64,000 nucleotides of DNA from Mycobacterium sp. GA-1841 (GTDB lineage Bacteria > Actinomycetota > Actinomycetes > Mycobacteriales > Mycobacteriaceae). The position numbers and the translations under genes were made by a program. The DNA is taken from positions 1 through 64,000 of the forward strand of contig NZ_MBEQ01000120.1 of the NCBI RefSeq assembly GCF_001954135.1, written 5' to 3'. Positions 25,241-34,493 of this stretch are shown here, one piece after another; the stretch's first letter is position 1, and each line of letters starts with the position of its first letter. The notes under the pieces were generated by a model. That model saw only the letters and a list, made by a program, of their open reading frames with translations. It made no database searches and had not been told where the DNA came from.

Positions 25241-26361
25241 GGCTGCGGCCCTCTGCCGACGACCCGTTCCTGCAGGCGCCAGAGCACGAACTTGATCGAC
25301 CCGACGAGCTGATGCCAATCGGCCCGTTTGGGACCGTGCAGCCCGGGGTCCCCCGAGAACCCGGCATCGGGAATCGATCCGAGCACGAGCCGGTCGATCC
25401 CGGCCGCCCCTGCCATCGACGTTCCCGCCGTCATCTTGATGAAAGGGGCGTACAGCCGGTTCAGCGAGGCCAGGCTGGTCTGCGGGTCCACGACGACGTC
25501 GTTGAACGCGCGGGCGATGGTGTCTGCATCCGCGATCACGCTGCGGCCGCTGGAATCCGTTCCGGCGATGGACGGGAACTTGGCCAGGTTCTGCGAGATG
25601 TCGCCGAGCGTGAGAACGAGGTCGGTCACCCGGCCGGTGTTGTCGGCCAGTGTCTCGGTGGCCGGCGCGGCGGCCTGCAGCAGTTCACTGACCTCTTGGT
25701 TCTTTGACGCCAACAGCTCGGCCAGTCGGGTGGTCTCGGTCATCGCGGAATCGATCTGTGCCGACCGCGCATTCACCGTGCCCAGCAGCCGGTTCGATTT
25801 GGCCACCAGGTCACCGAAGGCGCGGCCGTCTGGCCCGGCCGCCCTACCCATGCCGTTGACGATGTTGGTCAGGTTGTGGACGGCGCCGCCGTTGACCAGG
25901 ATCGCCGCCGAACTCAGCACCGACTCGACCGTCGCCGCCGCCGTGGTGGAGTCGAGGCCGATGCTGTCACCGTCTCGCAGTGAAGGCATCCCCGCCTCGC
26001 CGGTGCGGGACGGAACGATCGAGACGAACACATCACCCAGCGGTGTGGCCGAACGGAGTTCGGCCGTACTGCCCACCGGCAGTCGGACGTCGTCACTGAT
26101 GCGCAGCGTGGTGACCGCGGTGAAATCGCGGGCGGTCATGTCCTCGACCTGACCGATGTCGGCCCCGCCGAGCTTGACCTTGGCATGCTCGGGAAGATTG
26201 AGCGCATTGGCGAACACCGCCGTGAGCCGGTAGCCACCCGATCCGAGCCCCGGCGCGGGCAACGGCAGGTCCGCCAGACCGTTCGTGGCGCATCCCGCGG
26301 TCAGCAGTACCGCCGACAACAGTCCCAGTAACCGGCGCAGTTTCGCTTGTGCCGCAGTCAT
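25237..26361 (-). CDS. mceE: Mce family lipoprotein, MceE (LprK-like) position
   Basis: The 374-residue protein is the lipoprotein member of the set. Its signal sequence ends in LLTAGC with the lipid-anchored Cys at residue 24. The Mce domain follows (VFANALNLPEHAKVKLGGADIGQVEDM), then a long predicted helical region with ASKNQEVSELLQAAAP. The overlap with mceD is ATGA (4 bases). In known mce operons the fifth mce gene is the lipoprotein, so order is conserved. Confidence 0.9.
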   Translation of the reverse strand: MTAAQAKLRRLLGLLSAVLLTAGCATNGLADLPLPAPGLGSGGYRLTAVFANALNLPEHAKVKLGGADIGQVEDMTARDFTAVTTLRISDDVRLPVGSTAELRSATPLGDVFVSIVPSRTGEAGMPSLRDGDSIGLDSTTAAATVESVLSSAAILVNGGAVHNLTNIVNGMGRAAGPDGRAFGDLVAKSNRLLGTVNARSAQIDSAMTETTRLAELLASKNQEVSELLQAAAPATETLADNTGRVTDLVLTLGDISQNLAKFPSIAGTDSSGRSVIADADTIARAFNDVVVDPQTSLASLNRLYAPFIKMTAGTSMAGAAGIDRLVLGSIPDAGFSGDPGLHGPKRADWHQLVGSIKFVLWRLQERVVGRGPQP

Positions 26362-27473
26362 TTCTGGCCCATCGCCGCGAGACCGTCGAGCATGTTGGTC
26401 AGCCCGAAGTCGGGGCCGTAGTCCTGCAGGGTGCCGGTGCTGCAGCCGAGTTGGCGCAGACCCATCATGTTGCAGACCTCCTTGGCCATCTGGCCGTCGA
26501 ACACCATGCGATCGGCCAGGAAATGCGCGCGGATGGCACCGTTGCGTTGATCGATCGCGTTGTAGAGGTTGTCGGCCATCAGCGGAAGCACGTCGAAGAA
26601 CTCCGCGAGCTCACGCTGGCGGTCGTTCAGGGTCCGCATGCTGGTGTCGCCGTTGGCGATGCCCTGCTTGATCAGATCCCGGTTCGCCGACAGGATCTGC
26701 CCGGTCTTCTCCACCACCTCGTTGAGTTGCCTGCCGGTGGTCCCCGACCCGAAGTCCTCGGCGGCCAGGATCTGGCTGAGTTGGCGCACCGTGGACCCGA
26801 ATTCGCGCAGTTTCGCGTCGTTGCCGGCGGCTGCGTCCAGTAGCGATCCGAGGTTGGTGATGATCGTGGTCACCTGTTGGCGGGTGCGAGCACCGCCGTC
26901 AGAACTCAACCGCAGTGCACGCGACAGTTCGTCGAGGGCGCCCCTGATCTGCTCACCGTGCCCGGAGACCACACCGTCGCCCGAGTTCTGCAGGTCGGCC
27001 ACCGGACCGCCCCCGGCCCCGTCACCGCGCAGAGACGTCGCCAGCTTGTCCAGCATCCCGAGGACCCGGTCGAACTCGACCGGGGTCTTGGTGCGGTGCA
27101 GACCGATGGTGTCGCCGTTGCGCAGCGTCGGTCCCCCTCGGTACGGCGGTGACAGCTCGATCTGGCGGTCGGTCAGGATCGAGGTGGACAGCGTCACCGC
27201 CTCGACGTCCGCCGGTATCGCGACCGTCTCGTCGACGGTGAAGTCGACCTCGGCATAGCTGCCATTCGGCGTCACCTGGGTGACCTGACCGACCGGGACG
27301 CCCAGTACTGCCACCACATTTCCGACGTACAGCCCTGCCGCACTGTCGAACTGGGCGGTGACGGTGATGCTGCGGTCGCGATGGGTGAGCAGGGACCTGC
27401 CCAGCCCGGCGACCACTGCCAACACGGCGATCAGCGCCGCAGCGATCATCAGGCGCTTGTGCCGGCCGATCAT
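26358..27473 (-). CDS. mceD: Mce family protein, MceD position
   Basis: The 371-residue protein has an N-terminal anchor (MIAAALIAVLAVVAGLG) and an Mce domain (QFDSAAGLYVGNVVAVLGV, PVGQVTQVTPNGSYAEVDFT). A helical stretch and a tail with paired Cys follow (EVCNMMGLRQLGCSTG). I chose ATG 27473, which overlaps the mceC stop (ATGA). An earlier in-frame start at 27533 would add 20 residues with no signal character. It is part of the shared Mce lipid channel. Confidence 0.88.
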   Translation of the reverse strand: MIGRHKRLMIAAALIAVLAVVAGLGRSLLTHRDRSITVTAQFDSAAGLYVGNVVAVLGVPVGQVTQVTPNGSYAEVDFTVDETVAIPADVEAVTLSTSILTDRQIELSPPYRGGPTLRNGDTIGLHRTKTPVEFDRVLGMLDKLATSLRGDGAGGGPVADLQNSGDGVVSGHGEQIRGALDELSRALRLSSDGGARTRQQVTTIITNLGSLLDAAAGNDAKLREFGSTVRQLSQILAAEDFGSGTTGRQLNEVVEKTGQILSANRDLIKQGIANGDTSMRTLNDRQRELAEFFDVLPLMADNLYNAIDQRNGAIRAHFLADRMVFDGQMAKEVCNMMGLRQLGCSTGTLQDYGPDFGLTNMLDGLAAMGQK

Positions 27474-28480
27474 TTGCAGCCCTTCAGATAAGGGATCATC
27501 CCGAACTGCTCGGCTCGCCCGCTGATCGCGCACATCCAGGAATCGATCAGGGCGCCTGCCGGGGCGTTGGTCTCGATCGCATTGCCGAACCCGGTGGCGT
27601 TCGCGATCTGACGGATCGGGACAGGCGCGATCTGCAGGAGATTCCGGAACAACGCATCCTGCTCGGCGAACTTGCCGCTCAGCTGCTCCATGGTGGCGAG
27701 CACGTCGTCGAGCGCGGCCCGGTCGTGCACCGCGATGGTGTGCAGGGAGCCCACCACCGACCGCAGGGACTGCATCAGCGCATGAAAGGCGGCCGACCGT
27801 GCGACGAATTCACCCACGAGTTCCTGTCCCTGGCGGATGAAGTTGCCGATCTCGGACTGCTGGCGCCGCAGCATGCTGGTGACGTGCTCGGTGTTGACCA
27901 ACAGATTGCCCAGCTGGCCGCGACGCTGCGCGATCACCGACGAGAGCGCGCGCACGTTGTCCATCGCCTGGGGTACCACCGCGGGCAGCCCGTCCAGTTG
28001 CCGGCTCAGCACGTCGAGCGAAGCAGCGATCCGGTCGGCGTCGACCTGCTCGAAGGTTCGGGTCGAATCCGCAAGGGCGGCTTGCAGATCGTAGGGAACC
28101 TCGGTGTGGGCCACGTCGATGGTGCGGTCGTCAGGCACTCCGTCGCCGCCCGGCCGCAGGTCGAGATAACGAGAACCGAACAACGTGGTGACCTTGATCG
28201 CGGCACGGGTGTCGCGGCCCACCGGCACGTCGTCGCGCACCAGGATGTCGGCCTCGACGTGGTCCCCGGCGAGGCGAACAGCGGTGACCGTTCCCACCGG
28301 GATGCCCGCGACCGCCACGACGTCGTCGGCGCGCAAGGCAGCCGCCTGGACGAATTCGGCTGTGTAGCGGTGATACCCGATGCCGGCCTCCTTGACGAGC
28401 AGCATCGCTGCGATCAGCCCGCCCACCGTGAGTACGGCCAGAAGTCCGAGCCAGGCCTTCCTGGAAACCTGGTCAGCCAT
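27470..28480 (-). CDS. mceC: Mce family protein, MceC position
   Basis: The 336-residue protein begins MADQVSRKAWLGLLAVLTVG with one membrane anchor. The Mce domain then reads FVQAAALRADDVVAVAGIPVGTVTAV, followed by the helical domain (LLVNTEHVTSMLRRQQSEIG). The family start places the ATG at 28480, overlapping mceB by 8 bases; the longer frame to 28597 is a read into mceB. The C-terminal segment contains two Cys. It is a component of the operon's Mce transporter. Confidence 0.88.
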   Translation of the reverse strand: MADQVSRKAWLGLLAVLTVGGLIAAMLLVKEAGIGYHRYTAEFVQAAALRADDVVAVAGIPVGTVTAVRLAGDHVEADILVRDDVPVGRDTRAAIKVTTLFGSRYLDLRPGGDGVPDDRTIDVAHTEVPYDLQAALADSTRTFEQVDADRIAASLDVLSRQLDGLPAVVPQAMDNVRALSSVIAQRRGQLGNLLVNTEHVTSMLRRQQSEIGNFIRQGQELVGEFVARSAAFHALMQSLRSVVGSLHTIAVHDRAALDDVLATMEQLSGKFAEQDALFRNLLQIAPVPIRQIANATGFGNAIETNAPAGALIDSWMCAISGRAEQFGMIPYLKGCK

Positions 28481-29558
28481 TGGCCATGCTCCTGCACTTG
28501 GGGGTGTGCTTGGCGGTACCACCGGGCGTCGCGGCATCGACGATGATCGGCACGACGTCGTTGAGCCCGGGGAAGAACCCGTAGGCGTTGACGTCACACG
28601 CGTAGGCGTTCATGTAGGCGCCTTCTCCGAACACCCGCGACAATCCCTTCAACAGCAGCGGTGTGTTGAGACCCGTGTAGGCGATCTGCGGTTCGATGTC
28701 GAGCATGTGGCGGGTGTAGCCGGGCTCGCGGTTGAGCATGTCGCGGATCGTCGGTTGCACATCCTGCGCGATCCGGGACAGATTGCCCGCCACGGCCGTC
28801 ATCGTGCCCAGAGACGACACCAGCGGCTCACGGCGATTGTCGAAGGCCACCACGGTGTTTCGGGCGGCCGTGATCGTGCGCTCGAAGTTGTCGTTCTGGC
28901 CGGACAGGTTGCCCACCACGCCGTCCAGCCCGGTGATGACCCGGTCGAGCGTTCGGTCCTGACCCACGAAGGTCTCGGTGAGAACCGATGTCTGGTCGAC
29001 CAACTGGGTGATGGCGGCGGTGTCGCCCTGCAGCGATCCGACCACGGCGTTGGTGAGGTTGTTCACCTGCTCGGGGTCCAGGACGGCGAACAACGGTTCG
29101 TAACCGTTGAGCAGAGTGCCGATGTCGAAGGACGGCTCGGTGCGGTCGACCCCGATCACCGCCCCGACCGGAAGCTCGGTGGCCGGTCCTGCCCGACCGC
29201 GGTCCAACGCGAGATATCGCTGTCCGACGATGTTCTGGTAGTTGACCGACGCGACGGTGCCGCTGGTGAGGTGGTGGCCGTCCTGCACGATGAACGACAC
29301 CTTGGCCAGGGTGCCCTGCAATTCGATCGCCTGGACGCGGCCAACCCGGACTCCGGCCACCCGCACGTCGTCGCCCTCACGTAGTCCGAAGACGTCGGTG
29401 AACACCGCCGAGTATGACGCGGTCGGGCCGCTGACATCGCGCCGCAGCGTGACATAGACCAGCCAGGTCAACACGGTGGCCACCACCAGGAACAGGCACA
29501 GCCCGAGCAGCGGGCCGCGGCGCCGGATCGAGTCGGCCGCCAGAGCAGATCTGGACAT
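28473..29558 (-). CDS. mceB: Mce family protein, MceB position
   Basis: The 361-residue protein has a basic start, an anchor (GPLLGLCLFLVVATVLTWLV) and an Mce domain (VFTDVFGLREGDDVRVAGV, VNYQNIVGQRYLALDRG). A long helical domain follows, ending in a Cys-containing tail (YACDVNAYG, PKCRSMANG). The start lies 10 bases after mceA. The motif VNYQNIVGQRYL is typical of MceB proteins. It is part of the same envelope lipid transporter. Confidence 0.9.
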   Translation of the reverse strand: MSRSALAADSIRRRGPLLGLCLFLVVATVLTWLVYVTLRRDVSGPTASYSAVFTDVFGLREGDDVRVAGVRVGRVQAIELQGTLAKVSFIVQDGHHLTSGTVASVNYQNIVGQRYLALDRGRAGPATELPVGAVIGVDRTEPSFDIGTLLNGYEPLFAVLDPEQVNNLTNAVVGSLQGDTAAITQLVDQTSVLTETFVGQDRTLDRVITGLDGVVGNLSGQNDNFERTITAARNTVVAFDNRREPLVSSLGTMTAVAGNLSRIAQDVQPTIRDMLNREPGYTRHMLDIEPQIAYTGLNTPLLLKGLSRVFGEGAYMNAYACDVNAYGFFPGLNDVVPIIVDAATPGGTAKHTPKCRSMANG

Positions 29559-29568
29559 CGTTGGTCTC

Positions 29569-30963
29569 CTACTTGGGTTCGGGTGTGGGCAGCGGCGTTC
29601 GCGTGACGACCGTCCCGCGTGCGACGGGCCCCAGAAGCAGTTGCGTGGCCACCGTCGCGGGCTCTCCGACGATCTCGCCCAGCCGGTCGCGCTCCTGGCC
29701 GCTGCCGACCGGGCCGACGGTGCCGCCGAACGAGGCGGGGGCCAACAGCGGTGGCCCTACCGCGATCAGGTTGCCGTTCTCCCCGATGGCCGTACCCGGC
29801 GGTGGCGCCAGATCCGGCGGCGGCTGATAGTTCTGCGGCAGCAGGACTTCGGGGAGCTCCGCCCGAACGGGTACCTCGGGTGCGGTGAAGCAACTCGGCC
29901 CGACCAGTGCTCCGTATCGCGGGCAGTCGGCGCGGGTGTAGGTGAACGAGGGCGTGAACGAGAGATTCACCCGGCCGCGGGCGGTATCGAGTTCGGAGTC
30001 CCACACCTCGGCGAAGAAGGTGTCGGAGAACCTGGTCATCCGCTGGCTGATCGGCACGAAATGCTGGGCGTTCTGGGCCAGCACGCCCAGCACCGGGGTC
30101 AGGTCGGTAGTGATGTGGACCAGCCGGTCGGTCTGATTGTCCAGTGACTGTGCGCTGGTACCCGTGGTGTGTGCGGCTGCCGCCAGGAAATCCTCGAGGC
30201 TTCGGCGTTGCTCGACGAGGGTCCGCATCGGTCCGACCGCCTCGTGCAACGCCGAGACGAGGTCGGGCGCGGTCTGAGACAGCCCGCGCGCGGCTTCCGA
30301 CAACGCCGAAATCGTCGACGGTCCTTCATCGGTCGCGACGACGGCATTCAGCTCATCGATGAGCCGGTTGAGTTCGGCCGCTGATGTCAGCAGTTGCCCG
30401 CGCCGGTTGTTGGTGGCCGCCGCGACGGCGGCGAGCACACCGACGGTGTGGTCGTCACGCCCTCGGCCCGCTGCCGCGAGGATGTCCCGCAGTTTGGTGA
30501 GGGTGGTCTGGAACAACACCGTCGGCAGCGCCGTGTCCTCGGGGATCCGGACACCGTCGCGGATCGCACCGGTCGCGCCGTCGGGGGACTCGACGAGTTG
30601 CACCGACGACACCGCGAAGGCGTTGCTGGGTACCACGCGTGCCGCCACGCCGGCCGGAATGCCCTGCGCATAGGAGCGTTCCAACCGGATGTGCACCTGA
30701 CTCGGCTGCTCGCCGGTGCCCGGCGTGACGCTTTCCACCGCGCCCACCAGTACCCCGCGGAACTTCACATCGGAGCGGGCCGGCAGGCCGTCGCCGATGT
30801 TGCGCAGTTCGGCCACTACGTGCAGGCTGCGGTCGAACAGCCCGGCCGATTTGACCAGCAGCACCGAGGCCACCACACCCACCACGACCAATGCCACCGT
30901 GCCACGCCGGATCAGCTGTCTGCCGGTGAGGTGGTTCCCGTCCAGGTCGACCATGCTCGACAC
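29569..30963 (-). CDS. mceA: Mce family protein, MceA position
   Basis: This is the first of the six Mce subunits (464 residues). It has an anchor (GTVALVVVGVVASVLLVKSAG), an Mce domain (LRNIGDGLPARSDVKFRGVL, VGAVESVTPG) and a helical domain. The tail is Pro-rich with two Cys (YTRADCPRYGALVGPSC). The GTG at 30963 (VSSMVDLDG) lies 2 bases after the yrbEB stop with GGTGG upstream. The ATG at 30954 is the alternative. The much longer frame to 31287 is antisense-like read-through of yrbEB and is rejected. Confidence 0.87.
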   Translation of the reverse strand: MSSMVDLDGNHLTGRQLIRRGTVALVVVGVVASVLLVKSAGLFDRSLHVVAELRNIGDGLPARSDVKFRGVLVGAVESVTPGTGEQPSQVHIRLERSYAQGIPAGVAARVVPSNAFAVSSVQLVESPDGATGAIRDGVRIPEDTALPTVLFQTTLTKLRDILAAAGRGRDDHTVGVLAAVAAATNNRRGQLLTSAAELNRLIDELNAVVATDEGPSTISALSEAARGLSQTAPDLVSALHEAVGPMRTLVEQRRSLEDFLAAAAHTTGTSAQSLDNQTDRLVHITTDLTPVLGVLAQNAQHFVPISQRMTRFSDTFFAEVWDSELDTARGRVNLSFTPSFTYTRADCPRYGALVGPSCFTAPEVPVRAELPEVLLPQNYQPPPDLAPPPGTAIGENGNLIAVGPPLLAPASFGGTVGPVGSGQERDRLGEIVGEPATVATQLLLGPVARGTVVTRTPLPTPEPK

Positions 30964-30965
30964 CG

Positions 30966-31778
30966 TCAACCACCCAGCCTTGCACCGGAATTCACGCTCC
31001 AGAGCGCCATGGTCAACAGCATGTTGACGATGATCACCACGGTGATACTGGCCCGCATGGCGTGCCCCGCCGCGATACCGACCCCCTCCGGACCGCCACC
31101 CGCGCAGAAGCCGTAGTAACACTGCACCGTCGCCGCGATCCAGACGAACACGACGGCCTTCACCATGGAGTAGACGATGTCGGGGCCGCTGATCAGCAAC
31201 GTGAAGTAGTGCAGGTAGGGGCCGAGCGATCCGCCGCTGATGACGCCCACCATGATCTGACAGGACAGGTAGCAGATGCCCAGGCACGCCGCGTACAGGG
31301 GGATGATCGCGACCACCGAGGCCAGCAGGCGCGTCGTGATGAGGTATGGAATCGGCCTGATGGCAAGCGAATTCATCGCATCGATCTCCTCGGAGATCCG
31401 CATCGAACCGATCTGGGTGGTGAACCGGCAGCCCGCCTGAACCGCGAACGCCAGGGCCGCCATGATCGGGGCCAGCTCGCGGGTGGTGACCAGCGACGAG
31501 ATGATCCCGGTCGCCGGGCCGAGTCCGAGCAGATTCAGGAAGTCGTATCCTTCGACCGCGATCAGGGCACCCGTGGTGATGCCGAGGACCAGGATCACCC
31601 CGGCGGTGCCGCCGCCCACCACGATCGAACCGTTGCCCCAGGTGATGTCGGAGACCAGCCGGAGGAACTCCCGGCGGTACCGGCGCAGGGCCAAGGGCGT
31701 ACCGGAAAGGGCGTGGGTGGAGAAGGCGACGAAATGTCCGAAGCGCGCCACCGGACGGGTCATCACGGGCTGGGTCAT
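30966..31778 (-). CDS. yrbEB: Mce transporter permease YrbEB (MlaE family)
   Basis: This 270-residue integral membrane protein is the second MlaE-type permease of the Mce system. The family signature is ISEEIDAMNSLAIRPIPYLITTR near residues 130-152, between hydrophobic segments. It would pair with YrbEA and the shared ATPase MceG, which is not in this window. The gap to yrbEA is 1 base. Confidence 0.92.
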   Translation of the reverse strand: MTQPVMTRPVARFGHFVAFSTHALSGTPLALRRYRREFLRLVSDITWGNGSIVVGGGTAGVILVLGITTGALIAVEGYDFLNLLGLGPATGIISSLVTTRELAPIMAALAFAVQAGCRFTTQIGSMRISEEIDAMNSLAIRPIPYLITTRLLASVVAIIPLYAACLGICYLSCQIMVGVISGGSLGPYLHYFTLLISGPDIVYSMVKAVVFVWIAATVQCYYGFCAGGGPEGVGIAAGHAMRASITVVIIVNMLLTMALWSVNSGARLGG

Positions 31779-31779
31779 G

Positions 31780-32616
31780 TCACAGTCCCGTCCGTGGGAA
31801 CAGCATGGTGTAGAGCTGACTCACCGCGACGTTCACGATCATCAGCACCAGAACCGATTCCACCACCGCGGCGTTGACGGCGTTGGCCACGCCTGCCGGT
31901 CCCGGCCCGGCGGCCAGCCCTTTCTGACAGGACACGACCGCGACGATCGCGCCGTACACCGCCGATTTGAACAATGCGAGCAGCATGTCCCCCGTGGTGG
32001 CGAACGAGGCGAAGGTGGCGATGAAACTGCCTGGCGCACCGCCCTGTACGTAGACGTTGAACAGGTAGCTCGACAGGAATCCGACGAAGCACACCACCCC
32101 GGTCAGGGCGACTCCGATGACGATCGCTGCCGCGAACCGGGGCACGACGAGCCTGCGGATCACCGAAACACCCATTACCTCCATCGCGGCCGTCTCCTCG
32201 CGCATGGTCCGGCAGCCCAGGTCCGAGGTCATCGCGGCGCCCACCGCTGCGGCCAGCAACAGTGCGGCGACCAGCGAGGCGGCCTGTCGCACGACGGCCA
32301 GTCCGCTGGCCGCACCGGCGAGCGAGGTCGCGCCGACCTGTCCTGCCAGCAGCGCGAACTGGATCGACAAGGTGACCCCGATCGGCAGTGCCACCAGGAT
32401 CGTCGGCATGACGGCCGCCCCGGCCATGAACGCCGCCTGCCGAACGAACTCGGCCCACTGAAAACGTCCGGCCAGCAGGTCGGTGACGCAGAACCGGATC
32501 GTCGTCAATCCGAATACCACCTGCTCACCGACCGTGGCCAGCGCCGCCACCGGATGGCGACGCAGGTATCCCGCACCTACCTGGACAACACGGGAACTGG
32601 TGTCCCGCAGTGTCAT
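31780..32616 (-). CDS. yrbEA: Mce transporter permease YrbEA (MlaE family)
   Basis: The 278-residue protein has five to six hydrophobic segments and the MlaE signature REETAAMEVMGVSVIRRLVV near residues 137-156. It is the first permease of the Mce system. The ATG overlaps the stop of the fatty acyl-AMP ligase gene by 4 bases, so the transporter is translationally linked to the lipid-synthesis genes. Confidence 0.92.
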   Translation of the reverse strand: MTLRDTSSRVVQVGAGYLRRHPVAALATVGEQVVFGLTTIRFCVTDLLAGRFQWAEFVRQAAFMAGAAVMPTILVALPIGVTLSIQFALLAGQVGATSLAGAASGLAVVRQAASLVAALLLAAAVGAAMTSDLGCRTMREETAAMEVMGVSVIRRLVVPRFAAAIVIGVALTGVVCFVGFLSSYLFNVYVQGGAPGSFIATFASFATTGDMLLALFKSAVYGAIVAVVSCQKGLAAGPGPAGVANAVNAAVVESVLVLMIVNVAVSQLYTMLFPRTGL

Positions 32617-34241
32617 CGGGCGAGTTCACGCTCCCCGGGATGTCCCAGCCGGGCCAACCGCGCCGTCGTCTCCAACCGTCGCAACTTGCCCGAGGAGGTC
32701 TTGGGCAGCCAGCCGGCCGGGACCACGTGCACTGCCCGCGGGCTGAGCCCGAGCCGCCGATAGATTCGATCGGCGATCTCGGCACGGATCCGCGCGGTCT
32801 CGGCAGTGTCGTCGTGCAGCGCCGATTCGGCAACCATGGAGAACCCCTCACCGGCAGCCGCGGTGGAAAACCGCACCGCTGCAACGCCTCCCGAGCGGAC
32901 ACCGGCCACCCCGGCCACGCTTTGCTCGATGTCCTCGGGATGGACGTTGCGGCCCGAGACGATCAGGATGTCTTTCTTGCGGCCGCAGATGACGGGTTGG
33001 CCGTCGTCGGTCAGATAACCGATGTCGCCGGTGCGAAACCATCCGTCGGCGTCGGTGACCGCCTCGAAACCCTCGGGGGTGCGGTATCCGCGGGTCACGT
33101 TCTCGCCGCGGATCTCCAGTTCACCGACCGCAGGTGACTCGACCACGGTCCCGTCCTCGGCCACCACACGGATCTGACAACCCGGCAGCGGCTGCCCGAG
33201 CGCCACCTGCTGCGCACATACCCGGTATTCATCGCCAGGACGGACGAACGACACTCCCAGCGTCGCCTCCGCCATCCCGTAGGCCGGCACGATGGCGTGC
33301 TTGCGCAGACCGAATCGCGCGCCCTCGGTGGTCAACCGGTCCAGCGTCGCGATGTCGATGGCCTCGGCTCCGCTGAGCGCAAACCGCAAGGACGACAGGT
33401 CGTAGGCACCGTCGGCAGCCTTGCGGAGCCGGCGCGCCAGCACCGAGTACGCGAAGTTCGGGGCCGCGGTCATGGTTCCGCGATACCTGGTGATCAGCTC
33501 GGGCCACAGCAGCGGATCGCCGAGGAAGTCCACCGGCGTGACCTTCACGGTCTCGATGCCCAGGCACATCGGCGTGATCAGATAGCCCATCATGCCCATG
33601 TCATGAAAAAGAGGCAGCCAGCTCACCACGACATCGGTCTCGGGGTCCGCACCCGAGGCGGCCGCCATCCCGACCAGATTGGCCTCGATGTTGCGGTAGC
33701 TGATCGCGACGGCCTTGGGCCTGCCGGTCGATCCCGAAGTCAACTGTGCGAACGCGATCGCGTCCTCGTCCGATTCCACGATCTGACCCGGTGTCGCGTC
33801 GAGCAATTCGGTCAGCAGCAGGGTCTGCACCCCGGCCGCGGACAGCGCCTCGCCGGCGGCCAGTAAGGGGCTACCGACGACGACAGTCGAGGCGCCGATG
33901 GTCGACAACGTGGGGATAAGATCCGCCGCCCAGGCAGAGATCTCGGTCCGGTGGGTCGGATGGTGCAGCATGGTCACGGCCGCACCGGACATCCAGATGC
34001 CCTGCACCAGCGGGGCGATCTCGCCCGGTGCGCCGGCCAGCACGGCCACCGCATCTCCCGGCTTGACCCCGGCCTGCTGCAGCCCGCCTGCAACGGCGCG
34101 GCCGGACCGGTGCACCTGCGCCCAGGTGACCCTGGTCAGTTGTTCGAGCCGCGAGCTGCCGTCCGGATCCACCGGGGCCGCGGTGAGACCGCGCGACGTG
34201 ATACCCACCGCGCCTTGCAGTCTCGCCAGGATGCGGTTCAC
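32613..34241 (-). CDS. Fatty acyl-AMP ligase (FAAL-type FadD)
   Basis: The 542-residue adenylate-forming enzyme shows LTSGSTGRPKAV (ATP loop) and SWLPLFHDMGMMGY (FAAL-like). It also has APNFAYSVLARRL, YGMAEATLG and the hinge region GYLTDDGQPVICGRKKD, and it ends with the catalytic Lys segment PKTSSGKLRR. The LPLFHDMG and APNFAY blocks are characteristic of FAALs, which load fatty acids as acyl-AMP onto an ACP rather than CoA. The GTG at 34241 overlaps the ACP stop by 4 bases. The adjacent ACP is the obvious acceptor. Confidence 0.88.
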   Translation of the reverse strand: MNRILARLQGAVGITSRGLTAAPVDPDGSSRLEQLTRVTWAQVHRSGRAVAGGLQQAGVKPGDAVAVLAGAPGEIAPLVQGIWMSGAAVTMLHHPTHRTEISAWAADLIPTLSTIGASTVVVGSPLLAAGEALSAAGVQTLLLTELLDATPGQIVESDEDAIAFAQLTSGSTGRPKAVAISYRNIEANLVGMAAASGADPETDVVVSWLPLFHDMGMMGYLITPMCLGIETVKVTPVDFLGDPLLWPELITRYRGTMTAAPNFAYSVLARRLRKAADGAYDLSSLRFALSGAEAIDIATLDRLTTEGARFGLRKHAIVPAYGMAEATLGVSFVRPGDEYRVCAQQVALGQPLPGCQIRVVAEDGTVVESPAVGELEIRGENVTRGYRTPEGFEAVTDADGWFRTGDIGYLTDDGQPVICGRKKDILIVSGRNVHPEDIEQSVAGVAGVRSGGVAAVRFSTAAAGEGFSMVAESALHDDTAETARIRAEIADRIYRRLGLSPRAVHVVPAGWLPKTSSGKLRRLETTARLARLGHPGERELAR

Positions 34242-34486
34242 GGCTGCCCCAGCAGGGTGCGGTTCTCCACCAGCTCGACCAGCGCGCCGACGGTCTTGCA
34301 TCCGAACACATCGTCCTTGTTGAGCACGACGCCGAATCGGTTCTTGATCTCGGACACCCCGAGGGCGAACGACAGTGAGTCGAAACCCAGGTCCCCGACC
34401 AGCTCCGAGAAATCGTTGACATCTTCGGCGGGCATTTCGAGTTCGTCGGTGATGAACTCGATGAGGAATTCCCGTACTTCTGACAC
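34238..34486 (-). CDS. Stand-alone acyl carrier protein
   Basis: This 82-residue acidic protein has the phosphopantetheine attachment motif LGFDSLSF, with Ser at about residue 37, and a helical profile typical of ACPs. It most likely receives the acyl group from the downstream FAAL and presents it to an acyltransferase or desaturase of the same operon. It lies between the ABC permease (7-base gap upstream) and the FAAL (4-base overlap). Confidence 0.9.
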   Translation of the reverse strand: MSEVREFLIEFITDELEMPAEDVNDFSELVGDLGFDSLSFALGVSEIKNRFGVVLNKDDVFGCKTVGALVELVENRTLLGQP

Positions 34487-34493
34487 GGCCTGA

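Noticed and set aside
30964..31287. N-terminal extension of the mceA frame
   Set aside because: It overlaps yrbEB completely in another frame and lacks signal or domain character.
24029..32616. mce4 cholesterol importer, given the nearby steroid genes
   Set aside because: mce4 lies by kstR-controlled kshA/hsd4 genes; here the Mce genes are fused to FAAL-ACP, carry a Zur-like box, and have no KstR site.
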